Positions 1 to 8,888 are shown, numbered from the stretch's first letter. The stretch is DNA of 31,293 nucleotides from Bog-159 sp049520215 (GCA_049520215.1 JBEKPZ010000066.1:1-31293); one strand, 5' to 3'. A program made the numbers and translations. The notes: generated by a model from the letters alone, not told the origin.

Positions 1-1680
1 AATCTCGCCATGTTCAATGGCGTCCTCATCGTGATGCTGGTGGGATATGCCCACGCGATCAAGATGCCGTTTGGGGAGATCGTCCCCCTGGTGCTCACGG
101 CGGTTCTGGCGTCGATCCCGGTCGCGCTGCCGGCCACTTTTACGCTTGCGGCGGCGCTCGGCGCACGGGCTCTGGCAAAGCTCGGCGTCCTCCCGACGCG
201 GCTCTCCGCCGTCGATGAAGCGGCCAGTATCGACGTGCTGTGCGCGGATAAGACCGGCACACTGACGCAAAACGAACTGACGGTCACCGCAGTGCACGCC
301 ATGGCCGGCTTCGACGAGCCGCACGTACTGGGACTGGCTGCCCTGGCGAGTTCGGATGGCGGGCAGGATCCGGTAGACGCGGCCATCCGTGCCGCAGCCG
401 CGAAGAAAGCGGCCTCCGATCTGCCGAAATTGATCAAGTTTACTCCGTTCGATCCGGGGACCAAGATGTCGGAGGCGACTGCGGCCGATGCGGGCGGCGT
501 CACCGTGCGTGCCGTGAAGGGGGCCTTTACCGCAGTTGGCGGCCTTACTCCAGCAGATCCGGACGCATCGAAGACCGCGAGCGAACTGGAGGCACAGGGC
601 TACCGGGTGCTGGCCGTCGCAGTGGGTCCGCCGAACGCCTTGAAGCTCGCGGGAATCGTCGCTCTCAGCGATCCGCCTCGAACGGATTCTGCCGCGTTGA
701 TTGCGGAGCTGCACACGTTGGGCGTGCGCACCGTAATGATAACGGGCGATGCCCCGGCGACGGCAGCCATCGTGGCGCATGCCGTAGGCCTGGACGGCAA
801 AGTCTGCCCACCCGGACCGATCCCCGACGGCGTACGTCCCGAGGATTTCGCCGTCTTCGCCGGCGTCCTTCCCGAGGGGAAGTACAACTTGGTCAAGGCG
901 TTCCAGAAGAGCGGCCACACCGTGGGCATGTGCGGCGACGGCGCCAACGACGCGCCCGCGCTGCGCCAGGCACAGATGGGAATCGCGGTGTCGACGGCGA
1001 CCGATGTGGCCAAGTCGGCGGCCGGCATCGTGCTCACCACGCCCGGACTCGGCGGTATCGTCGCTTCGGTCAAAGAAGGCCGCGTGACGTTCCAGCGCAT
1101 CTTCACTTACGCGCTCAACTCGGTTACCAAGAAAACCGTGCAGGTGCTCTTCCTAGCGGTGGGTCTGGTGTTGACCGGGCACGCGATCCTGACTCCGATG
1201 TTGATGGTCATTATCATGCTCGCCGGCGACCTGCTCGGCATGTCGTTGGCGACGGATAACGTGCGGCCGTCCCCGATGCCCAATGCCTGGCGGATCGGCC
1301 GATTAACGATTGCGGGTGTCTTCATGGGAACCTGCGAGCTGGTCTTTTGTACCGCCGTTCTGGCCATCGGCAAATTCCGCCTGGGCCTTGGAATCGACGC
1401 GCTAAGGACTCTGGCCTTCGTGACCATAGTGTTCGGCAATCAGGCAACCACCTACACCAATCGGGAACGTCAACGCATGGGCTCCGCTCGTCCCAGCCGG
1501 TGGCTCATCGGGTCGTCCGCAATAGATGTGCTGATCGCCTCGACGCTGGCGATTTGCGGAATCGCCATGAGCCCTCTGCCTGTATTCGCGGTCGGAGGAA
1601 TACTCGTGGCGGCCGCGGTCTTTGCCTTCATCGCGGATTTTGTCAAAGTCCCCGTGTTCAAGCGGCTCGGGATTGGGTAG
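1..1680 (+). CDS. P3A-type (plasma-membrane H+-ATPase-like) P-type ATPase, 5' end missing
   Basis: Probably exports protons from the cytoplasm at the cost of ATP, setting membrane potential or helping acid tolerance. The frame is open from base 1, so the N-terminal actuator domain and first membrane segments lie outside the window. Counting residues from base 1, the phosphorylation motif DKTGTLTQN starts at Asp83, the TGD motif is at 248-250 and the hinge motif GDGANDAP begins at 312. The segment before the phosphorylation site (SIPVALPA, then RLSAVDEAASIDVLC) matches proton pumps rather than calcium or heavy-metal ATPases. In the C-terminal membrane domain Asp410 (in AGDLLG, followed by DNVRPSP) aligns with the proton-binding aspartate of membrane segment 6 in plant and fungal pumps. 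No heavy-metal CPC motif is present. The C-terminus ends soon after the last helices, with no long autoinhibitory tail. Confidence 0.93.
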   Translation, partial: NLAMFNGVLIVMLVGYAHAIKMPFGEIVPLVLTAVLASIPVALPATFTLAAALGARALAKLGVLPTRLSAVDEAASIDVLCADKTGTLTQNELTVTAVHAMAGFDEPHVLGLAALASSDGGQDPVDAAIRAAAAKKAASDLPKLIKFTPFDPGTKMSEATAADAGGVTVRAVKGAFTAVGGLTPADPDASKTASELEAQGYRVLAVAVGPPNALKLAGIVALSDPPRTDSAALIAELHTLGVRTVMITGDAPATAAIVAHAVGLDGKVCPPGPIPDGVRPEDFAVFAGVLPEGKYNLVKAFQKSGHTVGMCGDGANDAPALRQAQMGIAVSTATDVAKSAAGIVLTTPGLGGIVASVKEGRVTFQRIFTYALNSVTKKTVQVLFLAVGLVLTGHAILTPMLMVIIMLAGDLLGMSLATDNVRPSPMPNAWRIGRLTIAGVFMGTCELVFCTAVLAIGKFRLGLGIDALRTLAFVTIVFGNQATTYTNRERQRMGSARPSRWLIGSSAIDVLIASTLAICGIAMSPLPVFAVGGILVAAAVFAFIADFVKVPVFKRLGIG

Positions 1681-1704
1681 TGGGTCAATCTGCGTACCAT
1701 CGCT

Positions 1705-1753
1705 TTGGAGGGCGGCCAATCTTGACCCCGGGGCAGAATTGCCCGCCCTCCAA
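1705..1753. repeat. 49-bp element with 11-bp terminal inverted repeats
   Basis: The left end TTGGAGGGCGG (1705-1715) is the perfect inverse of CCGCCCTCCAA (1743-1753). A smaller hairpin GGGCA-GAAT-TGCCC lies at 1731-1744. The right-end 13-mer GCCCGCCCTCCAA (1741-1753) recurs exactly at 21210-21222 and nearly exactly at 14129-14141 and, inverted, at 29539-29551. It lies between the ATPase stop and the next small gene, so it may also end transcription, but no U-run follows. Confidence 0.75.
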
Positions 1754-1795
1754 TCGATGCATAACTATTGGTACGCCGCGTGCAACAATACGTGC

Positions 1796-2032
1796 ATGAC
1801 TAAGCAAGAGGCAAGTACAAGTTCAGCCGGCCAGTCCGGGGATAACCAGGGATTGTCAGGCGTCGCGGAGGCGGGCTCGGAGAGCGTCGAAGAGTTACTT
1901 GAGGAAGGGCAGTCCTTCGAAGCCGAAGCGATCAGCGGCGTCGAAGATGCCCCCGACCCCGACGTGGCTGAAGTTCACACCAAACAAGTCCCAGAGGACG
2001 ACGTGCCTGGCGAATACCTGGACCAGGATTAG
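1796..2032 (+). CDS. Small acidic hypothetical protein (78 aa)
   Basis: Function unknown. The start is placed at ATG 1796. The frame stays open upstream, but that stretch runs through the ATPase 3' end and the palindromic repeat and is not protein-like. The product is strongly acidic: after a polar Ser/Gln/Thr-rich N-terminus come SVEELLEEGQSFEAEA and a Pro/Asp/Glu/Val-rich tail ending in DDVPGEYLDQD. It has no membrane segment, signal peptide or cysteine, so it is probably a soluble cytoplasmic protein. I recall similar small acidic proteins from acidobacterial genomes but cannot name a family. There is no good ribosome-binding site, so expression is less certain than for its neighbours. Confidence 0.6.
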   Translation: MTKQEASTSSAGQSGDNQGLSGVAEAGSESVEELLEEGQSFEAEAISGVEDAPDPDVAEVHTKQVPEDDVPGEYLDQD

Positions 2033-2043
2033 GCCCCGCGGGC

Positions 2044-2076
2044 GGCAGACCACAAAGTGCGATGGTCTGCCCCACC
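2044..2076. repeat. Single hairpin repeat unit (type 1)
   Basis: A 9-bp perfect stem, GGCAGACCA (2044-2052) with TGGTCTGCC (2063-2071), encloses a 10-base loop and is followed by CCACC, giving the right end GTCTGCCCCACC. The same unit forms the right half of the doublet at 19649-19729, with almost the same loop pattern. It sits between two converging genes and may also act as a terminator. Confidence 0.8.
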
Positions 2077-2095
2077 AAGGTGAACAGTATTGGGA

Positions 2096-4174
2096 TTAGG
2101 CCTCCACCAGGCTGGCGGAGACGGCTGCCGCCTCCGGCTTGGGACTAACGAGTTCCTGCACATGCTCCACGGCCTGTGCCAGGCTGGTGGACAGCCGATC
2201 GGGTTGCGTTCGCTCGAAACGGGTCATGGCTTTCTGCGTATCGCCCGCGAATCCCCAGACGCAAACCACCACTTTGAGTTTTGGAAACCGTTCCCGGATC
2301 TGCTTGCACATGGCCCGCGCTGGCGCGAACGCGTAAGGAGGCAACGCCGAGATGCAGACTACGTCGCCCCGTCCGGCTTCAATCATCGCGAGCACCTCAT
2401 TGAGAGAAGACGCGACCACGGGAAAGGACAATGTCGCGAATCCCTTTTGTTCCAGGATCTGAGACAGCATGGCGGCCGTGACTTCATCGGCCCGATCATG
2501 GGCCGGCAGACAGACAATCCTGGCATTAGGATGCTCCGCGGCGTCCGGTATCGGCGCGGAGTCTTGGCCGGATGCGCTGTCCGCCACTTGATACTCGGAG
2601 AACTCGGCGATCATTTCGTTGATGCTGAGGAATAGGAACTCTTCCCTGACTGCGTCGATTGCACCTTTGTGCCGGTCCTGTTCGGCCATGGTCAAAGCCG
2701 GGATGAGCACCGTGTCGTACAACTCCACCAACGGCCTTCCCTTAAGAAACTGCTCCACCACGTTATGCGCTTCCAGTTGATCCATGGCGAGCAGCCGCTG
2801 GTAGATCTGGGCTTCGGCCGCGAGCACCGGTTCATCCCCCAGCAGGATGTGCAGAAACGAGAGTTGCGGGACGTAGCGGCCCAGAACCACAACGCAGACC
2901 GTCAGAGGCGTAGACAGGATCAGTCCCGCGGGTCCCCACAGAACGGCCCAGAAGACGGCGGCCACCAGCAGCGCCAGGGATGAGATTCCCACGTGCGCGC
3001 CGTAAAGCCAGGGTTCGACGAAGTTGCCGACGATCAGTTCGAGGACCGCAAAGACCAGGAACACGAGAAGGGGCTTTAGCCAGCCGTCAAATTCGGCCAA
3101 AGAGAGCGCCAGCGGCAGCATCGCGGCAGCCAGCGTTCCCACGTACGGCACAATCCGCAGGATGCCGGCGACCGCTCCCCATAGCGCTGCATAGGGTACG
3201 CCAATCAAGTAAAGGCCAAAACCAAACACAGTTCCAAAACCAGCATTGACCAGGAATTGCATCAGCAGGTATCGGCTGACCCGGCTTGACGTGTCGTCCA
3301 GCGCTTGGGTCATCATGTTCAACTGGCCGAGCCCGGCCAGCCGCAGAAGACGGTTCCTCAAGTCCTCTCTCTTCAGCAGCATGAAGATCGTGAAGATGAC
3401 CACCATTCCCGCCCGTCCCAGAGGCGCAAGGATGGGCGTGCCCAAATCGCGAAGCTGCACCCATCCGCTGGTTGGGGCTTGGACCATCCGGACGGGCACG
3501 GGAGACATGGGCGCAAGCGGCGCATTCGGCTGCTTACGATTCTGACTCCGGGGAGCTAGGGCCGGGGATTCCGGGCCCGGGCCCGTGAGGTCCCGCACGA
3601 CCTCCTGCACGCTTTGGGCGGCTTTGCCTAGCTGCCCGGTTGCGGGGATGTGAATCGCGGCAATCTTGGCGTGGATGTTCTGGCGGTATAGAGGGAGCTG
3701 ATTGGCGACGTCCACGAACTGGGTCGCGATGATCCAGCCGATGCCGCCAAGCACCGCGATCGAAAGCAGCAACGTCGTGAGCACGGACAGCACGCGACCG
3801 GCGCGCAGCCTCTGGAGAAACGCCACCACCGGAGTCAATAGAAAGGTCAGGATGAGAGCAAATGCGAGCGGAATTAAGATCTCGCGCGCAAAGTACAGCG
3901 CTGCGATGGTTCCAAACACGACAATGGCTCCGGCGTGGCCCCGAAGCCCGGGCCGCGCAGCGAGCCCTGCCGGAGGCAGGTCGGTTTTTACGGGAGTTTG
4001 TCTTCGCAGATGCAACCTGAAACAACTGCACGCGAGTCGCCACTGGGCCTCTCTAGCGCGGCTGGGGTTGGGGCGAATCGGAAACCTTGGGTCAGCCGCA
4101 AGTTCCGCACTTTCCAGGTGCAGCTTTTGCCCTGCTTCGCGGGCGCCTGCCCCCTGGATTGCGCCGTGGACCAT
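2096..4174 (-). CDS. AI-2E family (PerM-like) exporter with cobalamin-binding-like C-terminal domain
   Basis: Inner-membrane protein of the AI-2E/PerM permease family, whose members export small molecules such as autoinducer-2 or act in Na+/H+ exchange; the substrate here is unknown. Hydrophobic segments begin with AIVVFGTIAALYFA and a helix pair of the type LIPLAFALILTFLLTPVV, followed by the soluble periplasmic-type insert and a second helix cluster ending around LILSTPLTVCVVVLGRYVPQL. After the permease come about 250 residues not typical of the family: a helical stretch and then an alpha/beta domain (starting RIVCLPAHDRADE, later LKVVVCVWGF) resembling a B12-binding fold, although the canonical DxHxxG cobalamin motif is not clear. 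The start is uncertain. ATG 4174 is the only ATG before the membrane part but lacks a ribosome-binding site, and roughly the first 50 residues look non-conserved; TTG at 4015 is an alternative. Divergent from the gene at 4277. Confidence 0.87.
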   Translation of the reverse strand: MVHGAIQGAGAREAGQKLHLESAELAADPRFPIRPNPSRAREAQWRLACSCFRLHLRRQTPVKTDLPPAGLAARPGLRGHAGAIVVFGTIAALYFAREILIPLAFALILTFLLTPVVAFLQRLRAGRVLSVLTTLLLSIAVLGGIGWIIATQFVDVANQLPLYRQNIHAKIAAIHIPATGQLGKAAQSVQEVVRDLTGPGPESPALAPRSQNRKQPNAPLAPMSPVPVRMVQAPTSGWVQLRDLGTPILAPLGRAGMVVIFTIFMLLKREDLRNRLLRLAGLGQLNMMTQALDDTSSRVSRYLLMQFLVNAGFGTVFGFGLYLIGVPYAALWGAVAGILRIVPYVGTLAAAMLPLALSLAEFDGWLKPLLVFLVFAVLELIVGNFVEPWLYGAHVGISSLALLVAAVFWAVLWGPAGLILSTPLTVCVVVLGRYVPQLSFLHILLGDEPVLAAEAQIYQRLLAMDQLEAHNVVEQFLKGRPLVELYDTVLIPALTMAEQDRHKGAIDAVREEFLFLSINEMIAEFSEYQVADSASGQDSAPIPDAAEHPNARIVCLPAHDRADEVTAAMLSQILEQKGFATLSFPVVASSLNEVLAMIEAGRGDVVCISALPPYAFAPARAMCKQIRERFPKLKVVVCVWGFAGDTQKAMTRFERTQPDRLSTSLAQAVEHVQELVSPKPEAAAVSASLVEA

Positions 4175-4276
4175 TCGGTGGGCACGGTCGTCTTTGTATT
4201 CAGATCGTTGCGTTCACTACAGCCGTTGCCGGCTGTTTGGTGCAACGATTGCTCCGTTGGCCCCAGGAGATAAACC

Positions 4277-4588
4277 ATGCCCCGTTTCTTGAATGCAGCT
4301 TTGTTGGGTGCCGCCCTGATAGTGCCAATCGCAATGGCTCCAACAACACTGCGAGCCGACGATCAAAGGGCCGAAGCCCACGAAAAGGCCGCTCGTACCT
4401 ACCACGACAAGAACCATAATGACGATCATGAATGGAATAATCATGAGGATCAGGCCTATCGTGTGTACGTGAAAGACAACCATCGCAAGTATCGCGATTT
4501 TGCCAAGGTCAACGAAAACGATCAGCAAGCTTACTGGGACTGGCGTCACGAGCATTCAGACGCCCTGCTCAAAATCGATATAAAGTAG
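4277..4588 (+). CDS. Small secreted hypothetical protein (103 aa)
   Basis: Probably exported to the periplasm. The N-terminus has a classic signal peptide: a basic start (MPRF), a hydrophobic core and a likely cleavage after LRA near residue 27. The mature part is very polar and rich in His, Asp, Asn, Glu and aromatic residues (AHEKAARTYHDKNHNDDHEW, later DWRHEHSD), with no cysteine and no recognised domain. The His/Asp richness could bind metal, but that is a guess. Start ATG 4277 is well supported by AGGAGATAAACC directly before it. A short palindrome CAGCCG-TTGC-CGGCTG lies upstream at 4220-4235. It converges with the DUF2934 gene at 4624. Confidence 0.78.
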   Translation: MPRFLNAALLGAALIVPIAMAPTTLRADDQRAEAHEKAARTYHDKNHNDDHEWNNHEDQAYRVYVKDNHRKYRDFAKVNENDQQAYWDWRHEHSDALLKIDIK

Positions 4589-4615
4589 CCTCGATCCGGT
4601 TCGTTCCGGGCCGGC

Positions 4616-4635
4616 GGGCCCGCCTACGCGGGCTC
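4616..4635. terminator. Possible shared terminator hairpin between converging genes
   Basis: GGGCCCGC (4616-4623) pairs with GCGGGCTC (4628-4635), allowing one G-U pair, around the loop CTAC. The loop contains the stop codon of the minus-strand DUF2934 gene. No T-run follows on either side, so this is only a weak terminator candidate. Confidence 0.3.
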
Positions 4636-4944
4636 GCTGGCAAGACACGCCCGATTCGTAACTCCAGCGCGTGAGGCGCGTACGTCCCAGACCCAGCGGG
4701 CGGTGACCCACTCGCGTTCCCATACCTCCCAATGTCCATCCCAAAGGAACTCAGGCGGCAGTTCGGACTCGGTACGAGTATCGCGGCAGGGGATCGATGG
4801 ACGTCCGGATAGATCTTCGCCCGGCACGGCGCCTGCGTTTGTGAGCAGCGCTTCCGCCCGGAACCAGTCTTCTTGATCCGATCCAATGGGACCGCCCCTC
4901 TCTAACCACAATTGATGCGCAAGTTTGGCGATGTCGGTTGGCAT
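4624..4944 (-). CDS. DUF2934 domain protein (106 aa)
   Basis: Function unknown. The N-terminal 35 residues carry the DUF2934 pattern: DIAKLAHQLWLERGGPIGSD followed by EDWFRAEALL, a short helix-turn-helix-like unit common in soil proteobacteria and acidobacteria. The rest is Trp-rich (LWDGHWEVWEREW) and looks like a separate small domain. ATG 4944 is preferred over GTG 4950 because AAGGAG lies about 6 bases before it. A good promoter is visible at 5002-5030, giving a leader of about 50 bases. A second DUF2934 protein lies at 9458. Confidence 0.8.
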   Translation of the reverse strand: MPTDIAKLAHQLWLERGGPIGSDQEDWFRAEALLTNAGAVPGEDLSGRPSIPCRDTRTESELPPEFLWDGHWEVWEREWVTARWVWDVRASRAGVTNRACLASEPA

Positions 4945-5001
4945 GGTCACTCCTTCCTTCCAAAGAGATCCCAGAGCTAATAAGACCCTGGCTCTGATAG
5001 A

Positions 5002-5030
5002 ATTATGTGGCGATTCTTGACTTACGTCAA
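5002..5030 (-). promoter_or_regulatory. Sigma70-type promoter with palindrome over the -35 box
   Basis: On the minus strand TTGACG (5030-5025) and CATAAT (5007-5002) are 17 bases apart, pointing at the DUF2934 gene. The -35 box is part of the perfect inverted repeat CTTGAC-TTAC-GTCAAG (5016-5031), a possible operator. Confidence 0.55.
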
Positions 5031-5097
5031 GGGGAAGAAAGCGGACTTAGAGGCTGAATGTACAGTTGAGTACCGCTGACGCCATTGACAGGACCCG

Positions 5098-6555
5098 CTA
5101 TTCCATCGCGGCCAGGACCTGGTCGAGCGGAATTGTCGCGAAGGTTGTGGCATAGTCGGATATCCCATAGGGAATTACCAGTTGTCCGCCATGCACCAGG
5201 CTGCCGCACGAGTAAACGACATTGGGCACGTAGCCGTCGCGTTCGTTGGCATTTGGCTTGATCAGCGGCTCGGGCAGGCGGCCGATTACCTTGGTTGGGT
5301 CGTCGCGATCGAGCAGGAAGGCCCCGATGCAGTACTTGCGCATGGGACCGACACCGTGGCTGATTACCAGCCAGCCGGCATCGGTTTCGATCGGCGAGCC
5401 GCAGTTTCCTAACTGGATAAACTCCCAGGAGAATTTAGGCTCCAGAATGAGCTGCATGGTATGCCAGAAATGGAGATGATCGGAGAAGCTCACGTAGATA
5501 TTCTCCGCGTCCTGCCGGCCCAGCATCGCATAGAGGCCCTTGATCTTGCGGGGGAACAGCGCCATGCCTTTGTTCTCCACGGCCGGGCCGTTCAGCGTGA
5601 TGAATTTGAAACGAAGGAAATCGGACGTTTCGAGAAACTGAGGCAGGATCATCTTGCCGTCGTAAGCCGTGTAGGTCGCATAATAGATTTGCGTGCCATC
5701 TTCGTTGTGGAACAGGACAAAGCGAGCGTCCTCGATCCCATTGCTCTGCGAAGGCGTGACGGGAAACAAAACCCGTTCGGACAAACCCGACTGCGGCGCG
5801 AACTGGACTTCGTAATTGGAGCTGGCGAGCATCAGGGTTTCTCGGGCCACAACTTTGGTCGTTTCCCGCTCACGCTCCGGGAGTTGTTTGGCGGCGCGAC
5901 CGATGCTGGCGCGCAATTCTTCCATCGTGAATGCGTCGGGCAAGGCGCTGAGGACTTCGCGGTTGAACTCGGCCATGAGATGGAGTTCCTGCAGCTTGCG
6001 TTCGAACAGGGGTTTGTCAAACGTCGAGTTGGGCACTTGCATCGGCTCGAGGCTATAGCGGGAGGGCACGTCCATCGCGATTTTGTTGTCGGCGTTCAAT
6101 AATCCGGTACGAAACGCGATCGAGGATACGTGCCCTTCGGCCGTGGCGCGCAAGCTCAGGATGAAACGCAGCGATCCCGGCGGCACGTCCGACTGATCGG
6201 GGTGCGGCACCATCGAGGGATTGAACAACGCCGCGGCTTCGAGCGAATACTCGTGAGTGAAATACCCGCCCAGCAGCAACTTGCGTTCTTCCGACAGTGT
6301 TTGGCCATGGAGCAGATAAGGGCTGACCTCGTCGAACCGGCGGCGGAGGAATTCGTCGATCTTGAATTGGCGATCGCCGAATTCGGCCCGGACCCCTTCC
6401 AAAAGGGTATGGACATCGTTTTCGGGCAGCGCCATAACCCGGGCGGAAATCTTAATGGAGCGCTGGTCGCTCATCAGCCGGAAAGGCCGGGCCAGCACGT
6501 GCGTACGGTCGGGGTCCAACGTGACCGTGCTGCGCGTTACGTCGACTTGCCTCAT
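5098..6555 (-). CDS. GH130 family glycoside phosphorylase / glycosidase-related protein
   Basis: Belongs to the GH130 family of five-bladed beta-propeller enzymes that phosphorolyse (or in some subfamilies hydrolyse) beta-1,2- or beta-1,4-mannosides. The 485-residue length is longer than classical mannosylglucose phosphorylases because of an N-terminal helical extension of about 180 residues. Family-like signatures include the C-terminal blades with GNCGSPIETDAGWLVISHGV and later PNVVYSCGSLVHGGQLVIPYG, a common GH130 ending. There is no signal peptide, so it is cytoplasmic. Its ATG overlaps the stop of the upstream glycosyltransferase gene by four bases (ATGA, 6552-6555), so the two are translationally coupled. 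The pairing suggests that the transferase and phosphorylase act on the same mannose-type glycan. The exact substrate cannot be read from sequence. Confidence 0.87.
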   Translation of the reverse strand: MRQVDVTRSTVTLDPDRTHVLARPFRLMSDQRSIKISARVMALPENDVHTLLEGVRAEFGDRQFKIDEFLRRRFDEVSPYLLHGQTLSEERKLLLGGYFTHEYSLEAAALFNPSMVPHPDQSDVPPGSLRFILSLRATAEGHVSSIAFRTGLLNADNKIAMDVPSRYSLEPMQVPNSTFDKPLFERKLQELHLMAEFNREVLSALPDAFTMEELRASIGRAAKQLPERERETTKVVARETLMLASSNYEVQFAPQSGLSERVLFPVTPSQSNGIEDARFVLFHNEDGTQIYYATYTAYDGKMILPQFLETSDFLRFKFITLNGPAVENKGMALFPRKIKGLYAMLGRQDAENIYVSFSDHLHFWHTMQLILEPKFSWEFIQLGNCGSPIETDAGWLVISHGVGPMRKYCIGAFLLDRDDPTKVIGRLPEPLIKPNANERDGYVPNVVYSCGSLVHGGQLVIPYGISDYATTFATIPLDQVLAAME

Positions 6556-8888
6556 CGGGCGGCCGAGGCTACCAGCGCGGTTCGGGGAACGCTAGTCGCC
6601 CTATTTTGTGTCAGCCGCATTTCCGCCAGTGACAGGAGGAAGGCCAGCGTGGATTCCGCACCCTGGTTTTGGTTGCCCCGGTCCGGGTGCAGCCCATCGC
6701 GGCAGCCGCCATTCTGGCGCGCGTAGAGTTCCAGCCCGAGATCGTTCGAACCGAGGAACCAGTCGAAGGCGCGTTGCGCCTGTCGATGCCACCACGGGTC
6801 GGCTGTGGCGCGGTAGGCTTCCAGGCACGCCGAGACGGTGGTCTGCGCCTCGATGGGCTGTTGGTCGAATTCCGCGCGTGCGCCGTTGCGCTTATAGAAT
6901 CCGTTGCTGCCAATGGGCCGCAGTTGACCATACTGCGAGGTCTGCACCCCCACCAGCCAGCGCAGCGCCTGGATGCCACGTTCGTACACGTTCTTCTGCC
7001 GCATGGCGCGTCCGCTGACAATCAGAGCGTGAGCCAGCTTGGCGTTGTCATAAGTCAAGCTCTGTTCGAACCAGGTCCAGCCGGGCTCGGCGACTTTGTC
7101 GAAGATCGTCACCAGCCGCTCGGTCAACTCTTTGCGCACGCGCTTGGCCTGGCGGTCGCTCTTCATCTGGCGCAGATATTCGTGAATGCCAATCAGGCTG
7201 AAGGCCCAGGCGCGCGGCGAAGTGAACTCCGCCACGGCTGGCAGCGCCTGCGCGAATAGTTGTGCCGACATCTCCTCCGGACCCGAATGCACCGAACGCC
7301 CCACCGCCGTGCCCAGCGCCCAGATGGCCCGGCCATGAGAGTCTTCGGATCCCCGTTCGTCGAGCCAACGGCGGTCCGCACTCAGGAAATTGTGGAAGCG
7401 CGTCGTTTTTGGATCGAAGGCACGGTCCAGGAATGCGGCGTAGGTTGTGGCTAGCGCGCGCACACGCTGCGGAGCTCCGTCCAATTGGCCGAGCAACACC
7501 GCCAGGATGAGCGCGCGCGCATTGTCGTCGGTGCAGTAGCCTTCGGCGAGATTCGGCGCAGTGAAGCTGGCGTGCTGGAAAATGCCTGTGGAATCGGTCA
7601 TCTGGTAGAGATGATCCAGATTCAATTCCGGCGAGGCATGCGGCAGATGGCCGAACCCGTTCGCGGGGACAAATTCGCGGGCCGCCACCGCCTCCAGCCG
7701 TCTGGCCAGTTCAAAGGAGCGCATATACAAGCCGGCCGTGTTGCTCCACACCATGGCGCGGCCCAACTTGTAGGCGTTATCGCTCATCGCGTTGCGGCGA
7801 ATTTCGTCGCGCAACAACCCGCTCGCCTCGCGTGCAATCGCCCGCGGGTCTGCAAATGGCACCAGTACCCCGCGCTGGTCCTTCAACAACTCGCCGGCGT
7901 GCCAATACGGCGTGGAGATCACCGCTTTGCCCGCGCCAAACGCGTACGCCAATGTTCCCGATGTACTCTGGGCTTCGTCCAGATAAGGAGTAATGTAAAG
8001 ATCGGCCGCTCCAATGAACTCAGTCAGTTCCTTCAGTTCTACAAAGCGATTGCAAAAGATGACGTTACTCTCTAGTTTATTGTTCCTGGCGATGGCCTCG
8101 AGGCCCATGCGGTACGCTTCGCCTCGCGTGCGCAACTCGTGGGGGTGCGTGGCGCCCAGCACGATGTAGACGACGTCGGGAAACTCCGCCACGATTTCAG
8201 GGAGTGCATTCAGCACATGTTCAATCCCCTTGTTCGGCGACAGCAGCCCGAACGTCAGCAACACCTTCTTTCCGCCCACGCCGAACTGGTCCTTGTAATC
8301 ATCCGAGGCGGCAAATGGCACGTCGGGAATACCATGCGGGATCAGATCGATCTTGGCCGCCGGCGCCTGGTAAACCTCCTGCAAAATCGTCCGTCCCCGC
8401 TCCGTCATGACCACCAGCCGGGCGGAACGCGCGATCAATTCCCGCATCACGCGATATTGGTCGGCGTTTGGTTTGAGGAGAACCGTGTGGAGGGTGGTGA
8501 CGACCGGCGCTTTCAATTCGCGCAGCAGGGCCAGGACATGGCTGCCGGCCGGCCCGCCGAAAATCCCGTACTCGTGCTGGAGCGAGACCACGTCCACGTT
8601 GCTGGAGTTCAGGAAGCCGGCTGCCCGCCGGTAAGCGTCCACGTCCTGCTCCTCAATCTCGAACCGCACCACGTCGGGATACCGGTAGCAGCCTTCGATG
8701 TCGTTAACCGGCACCGCGAAGCACCAGCTTTGGGGATGCCTCGCCGCCACCGCCTCAAGCAGGTCGGAGGTAAACGTGGCAATGCCGCATTTGCGCGGCA
8801 GGTAGTCGCCGAGAAACGCGATGGTTCGCGTGCTCGACCCTATAGTCGCAACCGGATTACGCCGCATTGACGAGAGGCTCGCTCTCAT
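6552..8888 (-). CDS. GT4 family glycosyltransferase with C-terminal helical domain (778 aa)
   Basis: Cytoplasmic GT-B glycosyltransferase of family 4. Residues about 20-360 hold the two Rossmann-like domains: AFLGDYLPRKCGIATFTSDLL (residues 24-44), an HEYGIFGG loop near 105, HGIPDVPF near 185, LLSPNKGIEHV near 215 and the donor-binding region PYLDEAQSTSGTLAYAFGAG near 301. The usual second acid of the E-x7-E motif is not evident. The remaining ~370 residues are alpha-helical and resemble (alpha/alpha) barrel domains, with DDNARALILA near residue 440, as in related bacterial two-domain proteins encoded next to GH130 genes. Start ATG 8888 has AGGAG 8 bases upstream and overlaps the DksA-like gene by 32 bases; ATG 8867 is an alternative. 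Likely part of a three-gene operon. Confidence 0.88.
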   Translation of the reverse strand: MRASLSSMRRNPVATIGSSTRTIAFLGDYLPRKCGIATFTSDLLEAVAARHPQSWCFAVPVNDIEGCYRYPDVVRFEIEEQDVDAYRRAAGFLNSSNVDVVSLQHEYGIFGGPAGSHVLALLRELKAPVVTTLHTVLLKPNADQYRVMRELIARSARLVVMTERGRTILQEVYQAPAAKIDLIPHGIPDVPFAASDDYKDQFGVGGKKVLLTFGLLSPNKGIEHVLNALPEIVAEFPDVVYIVLGATHPHELRTRGEAYRMGLEAIARNNKLESNVIFCNRFVELKELTEFIGAADLYITPYLDEAQSTSGTLAYAFGAGKAVISTPYWHAGELLKDQRGVLVPFADPRAIAREASGLLRDEIRRNAMSDNAYKLGRAMVWSNTAGLYMRSFELARRLEAVAAREFVPANGFGHLPHASPELNLDHLYQMTDSTGIFQHASFTAPNLAEGYCTDDNARALILAVLLGQLDGAPQRVRALATTYAAFLDRAFDPKTTRFHNFLSADRRWLDERGSEDSHGRAIWALGTAVGRSVHSGPEEMSAQLFAQALPAVAEFTSPRAWAFSLIGIHEYLRQMKSDRQAKRVRKELTERLVTIFDKVAEPGWTWFEQSLTYDNAKLAHALIVSGRAMRQKNVYERGIQALRWLVGVQTSQYGQLRPIGSNGFYKRNGARAEFDQQPIEAQTTVSACLEAYRATADPWWHRQAQRAFDWFLGSNDLGLELYARQNGGCRDGLHPDRGNQNQGAESTLAFLLSLAEMRLTQNRATSVPRTALVASAAR

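Noticed and set aside
1705..1753. Miniature insertion sequence with terminal inverted repeats
   Set aside because: No target-site duplication is evident and no transposase gene is present; reported as a repeat only.
5461..6102. Open frame opposite the GH130 gene
   Set aside because: Shadow frame with no ribosome-binding site or motif.
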